From contig JAVHLM010000008.1 of assembly GCA_031082125.1 (NCBI GenBank), forward strand, positions 124,001-188,000: a DNA stretch of 64,000 nucleotides, given 5' to 3'. Origin of the DNA: Candidatus Eremiobacterota bacterium (lineage in GTDB: Bacteria > Vulcanimicrobiota > CADAWZ01 > Ess09-12). Both the position numbers and the translations under genes were made by a program. A model generated the notes under the pieces. The model had not been told where the DNA came from. It worked only from the letters and a program-made list of their open reading frames with translations, and did not search any database. The first letter of the stretch is position 1. Each line of letters starts with the position of its first letter. Shown piece after piece: positions 14,924 to 22,224 of the stretch.

Positions 14924-15327
14924 ATTATTTTACATCATATTTATGTGAAATTCAAGATTACAGGTGATAAAGGTTGAATTTTTTGACCGGAATCAAGCTG
15001 CTCTGATGACTTTTTCATTGACAGCTCAATCTCCCGGCAATAACGGCAGGCCTGGATTATCTCCCCGCCAATGAGTCTGTCAGGCATGATGTCGGTCAAG
15101 TATCTCTTATAGGTCTCACTCTGCACGCAGCGAAAATATTTTTCTCGCTCCCCTTTCCGCCTCTCCCCCTCTCTCGCATCACCGCAGAGAGCCTTATCTC
15201 TTCGCTGGATGGGCTTTCATGGGTTTTTGCAGGAAAAATCGCAAAACAGGCCTTTCGGGCCACTCATGGGCCATGTGACGATGGCTTCCAATCTCAATAC
15301 ACACAAGCATTTCTGCAGATGACCATT
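14924..15327. other. Intergenic region between the toxin-antitoxin pair and the HNH gene
   Basis: A minus frame of 61 codons (14941-15126, GTG start, containing CRYCREIE) could be a small gene or relic, but it has no clear ribosome site and I do not recognise it. Nothing else is supported. Confidence 0.3.
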
Positions 15328-15356
15328 TTGACAGAACATTGCTGTTTCTGTATAAT
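15328..15356 (+). promoter_or_regulatory. Consensus sigma-70 promoter of the HNH gene
   Basis: TTGACA (15328-15333), a 17-bp spacer and TATAAT (15351-15356) form a perfect consensus about 60 bp before the GTG start. One of the two strongest promoters in the window. Confidence 0.8.
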
Positions 15357-15415
15357 ATATATAGGATTCAAAAGTATCCGCTCTGTCTTCAATGATTCAT
15401 GAAAGGAGGACTATC

Positions 15416-17845
15416 GTGAATACCGGCGTGATCCGCGAGTATCCCGGATACGAGGCCGTCATGGAGGGCGGGCAGGTCTTCAAGGCATGCCCCGGCCTCC
15501 CGCTGGTCACGTACGGCGCCGACGAGGTGCTCTCGCGGGCCGACGGGCGAAACATCTTCCGCGATCTCACCGGGGAGATTCTGGACTGGAACCTCTGGTG
15601 CCTCTCCCAGGCGGGGGTGAAGCTTGACCTTCTGATCGGGGAAACGCTTCTCTCCATGAACGGGAAGCTCGAGAGGCTCGGCTACGTGAGGACTTCCGAC
15701 TTTGTGCGCGAAGAGCTGGGGATTTCCTCCAGGAGCGGCTATGAGCTGATGCGGAATGCGAAGGCCCTTCAGAAGCTTCCCCTCATCAGGGAGGCTCTTG
15801 AGGAGGGGCTTCTGCGCAAAAGCGCGCTGCGGTATCTCTTCCAGGTCGTGACGCCTGAGACCGAGGCGGAGTGGCTCCCAAAAGCCATGCGGTGCACCGT
15901 GAGGGAAATTGAGGAGGAGGTGAGGAGCTATAAATCAGGTGCCGGTGAAGCCGGCACAGGTGCTTCGGGAGATGCTGAAGGCGGCTCCCGGGGGGGCGGC
16001 ATCAATACCTTTGTCGCCGGGGATGACGACGAGGAGGGAGTGGGGAGCCTTGCCGTGCAGGTGCGGGTTCCTCTTTCTTTTGCCGCGAAATGGGATCGGG
16101 CCCTTGAGGTCTTCCGAAGGATGGAAGAAGCAGAGCTCCCTTCGGAGTCATTCGTGGAGGCTCTTCTCGCCGAGTTCGCCGCTTCGGCGCCGCTTGATGG
16201 GCTCGGGGCACAGTGCTCAGAAGCGCCTGGTGCAGAGGGCCGGGGCCATGCTGCAGGGAGATCGGAGACTCTGAGAGCTGTCGGGACTCATGAAGCCGAG
16301 GGAGTTTCTCTCTGCCACGAGCAGGGGAAAGGCTCCCATGAGACCTCCCATGGCTGCTGCGCCACCAACGGCAGTGGGGCACACTCTCACGACGGCATTG
16401 ATGCTTCCGGCACCGGCGAAAGAGGCGCCGATCCCGCCATCGGGGAGAAGGCTCTTCTCCTTGGCACTCTTGCAGGGGTAATCGGCTCCCTCGATGACGA
16501 GGCCTCCTTCGGCGAGCGGGACAGGGAGCTTGCGCGGCAGGTCCACAGGGACCTCGAAGAGGTGTCGCACCTCTGGGAGTTCCTCCCCTGGAAGACCGTC
16601 ACGGTGGAGCTTCCCCCGGAGTTCCAGGCTCCCGCACCTCATCGGCCCGATGCCGATACCGCAGTCACCCCGGACGGAACCCTGGTGCGCCCCCAGATCG
16701 ATCCCTTCGAGACATTCGCAAAGCTCCGGAAGATGGCGGCCCTGCGCAATTCACTCTCTTTCTACCAGGGGCGCCTCCTGCGGACCCTCAACAATTTTGG
16801 CCTCTACAAGGACATGCTCTTCCTCTCCCTCGGGCACTATACCAGGGAGCGCCTCGGAATGTCCCGCAGCACCGCGTATTCCTTAATCTCATTAGAAAGG
16901 AGTTATCTGGAGTATCCCGATATGCTGGACCTCGTGAAGGTGGGCAAGCTCACCCCCGAGCAGGCGCGACATCTTACCAGGGTCTTCATTGAAGGGACCC
17001 GCGTCCAGGGGGCGTGGCTCTCTTATGCCCAGGAGGTTCCTGTCGCCACCCTCATCCAGGCTGTTGAGGGTTTCCTTCGTTTTGCGAAGAGGGCGGTCCA
17101 CAAAAAGTGGGACATCGCTCCCGAGGCTTTCGAGGTGGCCGTCACGGGGAGGTCCGTCAAAAGGGTACCCCCCGCACTCTCTAATGCCACGGAACGCAGT
17201 GGGGATAAGGGTTTGGATGCGCCAGTCCAGATGTGTACACAGGAGCCTGGGACCCCCTCCCGCAAGGATGGGCTCACCCCTGTCATCTGGCAGGTCACTG
17301 CGGGAGGGGAGCACCCTGAACTCCCCGAGATTCTGTCAATCCTCTCGGGAGAGATCCCGAAAGAAGGGACCTTCGAGTCAAACCCCAAGGAGAGGGACGC
17401 CCTCATCCGCTTCTTCCTGAAACGGGACCTCATCCCCCTCTGGAACCAAGCCGTGAGGCTCTGGGCCGCCGGCAAACAGGAGAGGGCCGCCGAGGGCGGA
17501 GAGGAACTCGCCCTCTTCATCGAGGCCCTCCTTGACAGCTTCCTCTCCGCCTGGGACATCCCCGAGAAAAGGGACATCCACCACCGCACCCTTGCCCGCG
17601 ACCGCTACCAGTGCCAGGCCCCCGGCTGCCGCTCGCGCCGCAATCTTCACTCCCATCACATCATCTTCCGCTCCCACGGGGGAAGCGATAAGCTTCACAA
17701 CAGAATCACCCTCTGCATGGCCCACCACCTCAGGTGCCTCCATGAGGGCCACCTCATCATCAGGGGCACGGCGCCCCACGGCCTCATCTTCCCCCGCGGC
17801 GGGAGGGCCGACCGCGCGCTCCTCACAGATCAGGATTGTTCCTGA
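15416..17845 (+). CDS. Large HNH endonuclease with duplicated helical domain
   Basis: An 809-residue protein. Two related helical domains lie at about residues 40-165 and 420-565; each contains an LG..TS/R..L.MSRS/SS.S.Y.L pattern (EELGISSRSGYEL and ERLGMSRSTAYSL), a helix-turn-helix-like segment. A low-complexity linker rich in Gly, Ala and Ser (about 170-360) separates them. The C-terminus (about 720-790) is an HNH nuclease: CQAPGC, HSHHIIFRSHGGS, NRITLCMAHH. The layout recalls DUF222-HNH proteins. The GTG at 15416 has AGGAGG 6 nt upstream and is preferred to the ATG at 15392. The gene at 1-711 is a paralogue. DNA cleavage is expected; the biological setting is unknown. Confidence 0.82.
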   Translation: MNTGVIREYPGYEAVMEGGQVFKACPGLPLVTYGADEVLSRADGRNIFRDLTGEILDWNLWCLSQAGVKLDLLIGETLLSMNGKLERLGYVRTSDFVREELGISSRSGYELMRNAKALQKLPLIREALEEGLLRKSALRYLFQVVTPETEAEWLPKAMRCTVREIEEEVRSYKSGAGEAGTGASGDAEGGSRGGGINTFVAGDDDEEGVGSLAVQVRVPLSFAAKWDRALEVFRRMEEAELPSESFVEALLAEFAASAPLDGLGAQCSEAPGAEGRGHAAGRSETLRAVGTHEAEGVSLCHEQGKGSHETSHGCCATNGSGAHSHDGIDASGTGERGADPAIGEKALLLGTLAGVIGSLDDEASFGERDRELARQVHRDLEEVSHLWEFLPWKTVTVELPPEFQAPAPHRPDADTAVTPDGTLVRPQIDPFETFAKLRKMAALRNSLSFYQGRLLRTLNNFGLYKDMLFLSLGHYTRERLGMSRSTAYSLISLERSYLEYPDMLDLVKVGKLTPEQARHLTRVFIEGTRVQGAWLSYAQEVPVATLIQAVEGFLRFAKRAVHKKWDIAPEAFEVAVTGRSVKRVPPALSNATERSGDKGLDAPVQMCTQEPGTPSRKDGLTPVIWQVTAGGEHPELPEILSILSGEIPKEGTFESNPKERDALIRFFLKRDLIPLWNQAVRLWAAGKQERAAEGGEELALFIEALLDSFLSAWDIPEKRDIHHRTLARDRYQCQAPGCRSRRNLHSHHIIFRSHGGSDKLHNRITLCMAHHLRCLHEGHLIIRGTAPHGLIFPRGGRADRALLTDQDCS

Positions 17846-18092
17846 GGAATACCCCGATGGAAATGGCAAACTTCCTGAAATCACCGAGGTCATTGCGCAG
17901 GATTTCCAGGATTCTTTCATTATCCACTTCCCAGTAGCGATGAACCACCAGATTCCGGAATCTGGACATTTTCTTCAGGTTCTCCACAAGCTCCGGATCT
18001 TTCAGAATCCCATCTCTTGCGAGTATCTCCAGCGACTCTGCATTGCTTTTCGGAATGTCAAGGTTACAGGCGGCGATGATATGATGCGTCAT
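17823..18092 (-). CDS. N-terminally truncated HepT (HEPN) ribonuclease toxin
   Basis: An 89-residue frame corresponding to the C-terminal two-thirds of HepT. THHIIAACNL, LARDGIL and the catalytic RNLVVHRY (an exact Rx4HxY motif) are present. The usual first 40 or so residues are missing: in-frame coding sequence (ETVFN) continues 5' of the ATG but stops at the end of the kinase gene 24 bp away. No MntA nucleotidyltransferase partner is adjacent. HEPN enzymes cut RNA, so the motif may still be functional, but the missing helix suggests decay. The 3' end overlaps the HNH gene on the other strand. Confidence 0.55.
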   Translation of the reverse strand: MTHHIIAACNLDIPKSNAESLEILARDGILKDPELVENLKKMSRFRNLVVHRYWEVDNERILEILRNDLGDFRKFAISIGVFLRNNPDL

Positions 18093-18116
18093 ATTGAATA
18101 CGGTCTCGGTATCCCC

Positions 18117-20036
18117 TCAAATTTCTGGCACCTTGCCCTGCTTTTTTTCAACCTGCTCCAAGAGTTCTGCAGCGCTCCTGTCCTCCGGGCACTGCCTGCA
18201 GCAGTCCTCCAGCAGCGTCCGGGCTTCCTGATACTTTCCCGCCAGGGAGAGATACCTTCCTATAATTACTGTAATTGCTCTTTCCTCAGGCACAAGGCGC
18301 AGATAACTCTCCAGGTGAAGGACTGCCTCATTGTACTCTTTCAGCTCGCCGAGGGCCAGGCCCAGGTGCTTGAGGACTCCGGCTTCGTCGGGGGTGAAGT
18401 GCAGGACTTCCCTGAGGTAAGGGACTGCCTGGTCATGGAAGCCTTCCCTGCAGAGAAAGCAGCCCAGCTCGCTCTTGATGGCGAGATTGTCTTTTTTCAG
18501 GAGCGCTGCTTTAATGTAATGCTCGCGGGCATCGGAGAGAGAGCGCTGCTTTGCAAGGAGTCTTGCCATATGGAGTTCCGCGTCAGCGTGGCCCTCTTTC
18601 GCTGAAGCCTTCTTATAGAGCGCGAAGGCTTCGGAATCTTTTCCCAGGAGCTCTTTCGCGTAACCGCTGCGGAAAAGAATATCGGGGTGATCGCCCATCT
18701 TCAAAGCGGCGATCTCAAGGAATCCTTCAAGCTCCTCTATCCTGCCTCTTTCAAACAGGAGCGCCGCTTTCTGCTGCACCAGCCTTATGTCACCAGGGCG
18801 CTTTTTCAGCGCCTCCTCAATCTCTATTTCAGCCTCAACAGTTCTGTGGGTCCTGAGGAGATGCTGTATCCAGTGAAGTCTCAGGCCATCCCATGAAGGA
18901 TGATCCTTAAGGAACTCCATCAGGACTTTTTCCTCGTCTGCAGGGTTCTCGACTGACCTGCAGTACTCTATGGCAAGCTCTTCATCAGCCGGGGCCGACT
19001 GGAGAAGGTTTCCGAGAATTGTCCTGGCTTTCTCTTTATTCCCGATCTTTCTGTGACACCGCGCAATGAGGCTTATCACCTCACTGGTGCCAAGGCCGAG
19101 CTTTCGCGCTTTTACCAGGCACTCCAGGGCCTTTTTATGGTCCTTCCCCTCCATGTGGTATTTCCCGCGGTGGAGCCAGAACTGGGGGTCGCAGCTTTCC
19201 GCCTGAGGGAGGGCTGATGCCTGGTAACGCTCCTGGAGCTTGTGCAGCACCGGGAGAATATCTGCAGCACTCTTAATCCTCATTGAGGGATCTTCCTTTA
19301 TGCAGTTCAGGATAAGGCTGTCAAGGTCGTGCGATACAGTGCTGTTTATCTTCTGAAGCGACGGGAAGAGATATAGGTCGCTCCCCTCCTTTTCCCTGGG
19401 ATCTATTCCGCTCAGGAGGTGATGAAAGGACGCACCGAATGAGAACAGGTCGCTCTGGGGGACGGAGCGGGCCTGGAACTGCTCGGGCGCCATGTAACCG
19501 GAAGTGCCTATTCTGACAGTATCTCTTGCCTTGGAAGGGTTGAAATGCCTGCTGGTGCCGAAATCCACCAGATAGACCTTCCCGTCGGCGCAGAGGATGA
19601 TGTTTTCCGGCTTCAAATCCCGGTGGATAAGAGGCGAGGGGAGCGAGTGGAGATATTCAAGGATTGTCGCCACCTGCTTCATAAGAGTAAGGGCCTCGGC
19701 CTCCTGGAGCATGCCGCCCTTTTCTTTCAGGACCTCTTCCAGGTTCTTTCCCTCGATGAACTGCATGACGATGAACTGGAAAGACTGCTCCACAAAGCTG
19801 TCATATATCTCAGGGATGCCGGGATGCCTCAGGTCCGAGAGAAACTGCGCCTCCCGGAGGAACAGCTCTTCCTCTCTTTTATCGGCTGGATCTATGGGGA
19901 CACGCTGCTTTACGGCCACGCTCCTCTCGCGGAACTGCAGGTCCCAGGCTCTATAGACCCTCCCGAAGCCGCCCCGTCCGAGGCTCCCCGTGATGCGGTA
20001 ACGGCCCTTCAGAACCTGACCGGGCCAGAATTTCAT
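18117..20036 (-). CDS. Ser/Thr protein kinase with TPR repeats
   Basis: A 639-residue protein. A kinase domain at about residues 1-265 shows the Gly-loop GRGGFGRVY, the ATP Lys in SVAVKQR, catalytic IHRDLKPEN, DFGTSR and APEQF. From about residue 300 to the end there are about ten TPR-like helix pairs (RCHRKIGNKEKARTIL, ELLGKDSEAFALYKKA, LGLALGELKEYNEAVLHLE, EARTLLEDCCRQCPED). The ATG at 20036 has a GGAGGG site; an earlier in-frame start lies in the upstream gene. It begins 13 bp after the zinc-array gene, so it belongs to the SNF2 cluster transcript. It probably phosphorylates partners recruited by the TPRs. All catalytic residues look intact. Confidence 0.88.
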   Translation of the reverse strand: MKFWPGQVLKGRYRITGSLGRGGFGRVYRAWDLQFRERSVAVKQRVPIDPADKREEELFLREAQFLSDLRHPGIPEIYDSFVEQSFQFIVMQFIEGKNLEEVLKEKGGMLQEAEALTLMKQVATILEYLHSLPSPLIHRDLKPENIILCADGKVYLVDFGTSRHFNPSKARDTVRIGTSGYMAPEQFQARSVPQSDLFSFGASFHHLLSGIDPREKEGSDLYLFPSLQKINSTVSHDLDSLILNCIKEDPSMRIKSAADILPVLHKLQERYQASALPQAESCDPQFWLHRGKYHMEGKDHKKALECLVKARKLGLGTSEVISLIARCHRKIGNKEKARTILGNLLQSAPADEELAIEYCRSVENPADEEKVLMEFLKDHPSWDGLRLHWIQHLLRTHRTVEAEIEIEEALKKRPGDIRLVQQKAALLFERGRIEELEGFLEIAALKMGDHPDILFRSGYAKELLGKDSEAFALYKKASAKEGHADAELHMARLLAKQRSLSDAREHYIKAALLKKDNLAIKSELGCFLCREGFHDQAVPYLREVLHFTPDEAGVLKHLGLALGELKEYNEAVLHLESYLRLVPEERAITVIIGRYLSLAGKYQEARTLLEDCCRQCPEDRSAAELLEQVEKKQGKVPEI

Positions 20037-20049
20037 ATTCCCTCCCCCT

Positions 20050-22224
20050 TCACACTCCCAACACTCCCCTGAGTCTGTCCACAAGCCCTCTTTTCCTTGA
20101 GCTCAGCACTTCAAGCGATACTGGATCGATACCATACTGTAGGCAGGAGGTAAGACCGGCCCCCCTCAGCACGAAAAAATCATTTCCCCGGCCATGGTAC
20201 CACTGGCTGAAGCCCTTCATTTCGGGGAAAGCACTGCTATTCAGGCGAATGACGCTTTGTATCGGGTCAAGATTCTTATCAATCTTTTTCAGCGAACGGC
20301 ATACCGCGCACTCGGACTTTTTGCCGTCAATGCATGAGGTGCACACCTTCATCCCGCAGGACTCACACAATGAATAATGACTCGCACATGCTGGCTTTCC
20401 GCAGGAGGGGCAGCTTTTCACGTCATCGCTGCAAAAAGTCTTATTGCAGACATGACAGAAATATTGGCAGAGGCTGCAGAGCTCTTTCCCGCATCCGCTG
20501 CAGGCGACGAAATGATCAGTGCATGATTCAGCCATACATTCGGGGCATTTCTTGGCATGGGCCCCGCAGACCGGTTTGTTGCACCTGTTACAGATCACTG
20601 CGCAGGCGGGGCAGATTTTCTTTGAGTCTCTTTGACATTCTTTCAACTGCGATGCCGCGCATGGGCCGCAGTACTCCCTGCCACAGAGAGCGCATGCAAC
20701 ATAATGCTCAATACAATTAAGCGTCCTGCATTCCGGGCAGGGTTTAAGATGCTCGCTGCAGGAGGGCTTCCTGCAGGTGGCGCAGGTACAGGAGTGGCTC
20801 AGACAGAGGACTTTACCATCCTTGTGGCATGTCATATATTTTGTCGAAGAGCACGGGCAGCTTCTTTTACCGCAGACGGAGCACTGAAGGAAATGATCGT
20901 GGCATGAGTATTTCCCGCACTCCGCACACATTTCTCTGTCAGTTTCGCAGAGGTATTCGCCGCATGTGCTGCACTGCGTGTTATGGACAGTGCAGAAAAG
21001 CATGCCGCATTCCCTGCAAGTCTTGGTGCAGAGCGCACAGCCTTCCTTACCGCAGGCGGAACATATTGCTCTGTGGGTTTTACAGCCTCTCTTACCGCAT
21101 GCAGGGCATTCTGCCAGGCACTCATCGCAGATAATCTTCCTGCATGAGGGCACGGCGCATTCCAAATGGAAGCAGGTGCTGCATTTTTCCTTGCTGCAGG
21201 CCCCGCATTTCCAGATGTCACTTCTGCAATGAACCCCATGACTCTCGCAGAGATGGAACTCACGGAGAGACGCGCCGCATTTGGGGCAGAGAATGTCCTC
21301 GTATCTCTCCAGGAAGAAATCATACTCTATGACAAAAGGGAACTTCTTCCCATTTTTTGACACTTCCAGTATATTCCTCAGCAAGGGAACACAATAGGTC
21401 GTCACGCTTATGAGGGAGAGCTCGAAGGAGACCTCGTAGCGCTTTTTTATCTCTTCCAATGACTTGTTCTTGTTTTTTTCGAACTCCTGGGGGGTGAGGG
21501 TCTTATCCTTGAGGGCTGTTGCATAGTCCCTTCGGTAAAACTCCTCGGCAGTGAGCAGCTCATCGCTGCTTATCTTTGTGAATTCCGACTCCAGGGCGGT
21601 CATAAGGGGTTGAACCTTTATTTCAGCGATCTGGTAAGCTTTCTTCTTAAGCTCCTCAAAGGGCTTCCCCGGCAGGACTTTCCCATCAAGAGGAGGGCTG
21701 TCGGCAATCCCTGCATCCTTGAGCTTGAGGAGGAGGGGGTTTACCATCTTGCCCGACGAAGAATCCACCAGCACCGGGAAGAGCTCTTCTTTCTTCTCGT
21801 CGGTGGTGATGGAAAGCTTGAAGTTGAACCGCGTAAGGCAGCGGTAGAATAGTCTTGATTCTGCCAAGGTGCCCTGACATGCCGCAAAGGCAAGGCCACC
21901 AGGGACTCCTTTGTACTTCGCCAGATCAGAGGCTGAAATGTTCAAATAGCCGCAGGAATAATGGCGTGTATCGTTATAAGCCTCCCTCACGGAGGTAAGC
22001 ACAGGGGAGCCGAGGGTGATGAAAGCATAATCGGCATGAAAGGGAAGAAGCTCCCTGTTGAAGCAAAGCCTGAGCTGGGAGCTGTTTTCAAAGAACTTCG
22101 AGAGGTCTGCAGGAAGGCTCACCGTCCACAGGTCGTCACCTCCGGGGCTATACTGCACCGCAGCATTGTGGAGCCTGAAGAACTCGCCGAGGAAATTCTT
22201 GAGAGTTTCTTTTTCAAAGAGCAT
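20050..22224 (-). CDS. RapA-C-like protein with long tandem zinc-finger array
   Basis: A 724-residue protein. The N-terminal part (about 1-100) resembles the accessory C-terminal domain of RapA-type SNF2 helicases: LWTVSLPADLSKFF, CFNREL and ITLGSPVLTSV match the Leu-Pro, FdR and GHPLV landmarks, though the key His is Ser here. A helical segment follows (about 190-290). Residues about 330-650 are an unbroken run of more than a dozen Cys/His modules (CPKCG, CSACGKEGC, CSTCGEYLC, CHDHF), like B-box or treble-clef fingers. The start shares one base with the helicase stop (TGATG), so both are made together. It may be a split-off helicase tail that binds nucleic acid, protein or a modifier. Confidence 0.72.
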   Translation of the reverse strand: MLFEKETLKNFLGEFFRLHNAAVQYSPGGDDLWTVSLPADLSKFFENSSQLRLCFNRELLPFHADYAFITLGSPVLTSVREAYNDTRHYSCGYLNISASDLAKYKGVPGGLAFAACQGTLAESRLFYRCLTRFNFKLSITTDEKKEELFPVLVDSSSGKMVNPLLLKLKDAGIADSPPLDGKVLPGKPFEELKKKAYQIAEIKVQPLMTALESEFTKISSDELLTAEEFYRRDYATALKDKTLTPQEFEKNKNKSLEEIKKRYEVSFELSLISVTTYCVPLLRNILEVSKNGKKFPFVIEYDFFLERYEDILCPKCGASLREFHLCESHGVHCRSDIWKCGACSKEKCSTCFHLECAVPSCRKIICDECLAECPACGKRGCKTHRAICSACGKEGCALCTKTCRECGMLFCTVHNTQCSTCGEYLCETDREMCAECGKYSCHDHFLQCSVCGKRSCPCSSTKYMTCHKDGKVLCLSHSCTCATCRKPSCSEHLKPCPECRTLNCIEHYVACALCGREYCGPCAASQLKECQRDSKKICPACAVICNRCNKPVCGAHAKKCPECMAESCTDHFVACSGCGKELCSLCQYFCHVCNKTFCSDDVKSCPSCGKPACASHYSLCESCGMKVCTSCIDGKKSECAVCRSLKKIDKNLDPIQSVIRLNSSAFPEMKGFSQWYHGRGNDFFVLRGAGLTSCLQYGIDPVSLEVLSSRKRGLVDRLRGVLGV

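Noticed and set aside
14941-15126. A 61-codon minus frame containing CRYCREIE
   Set aside because: It ends near an antitoxin operator, has no convincing ribosome site and no known family. It is mentioned only in the intergenic entry.
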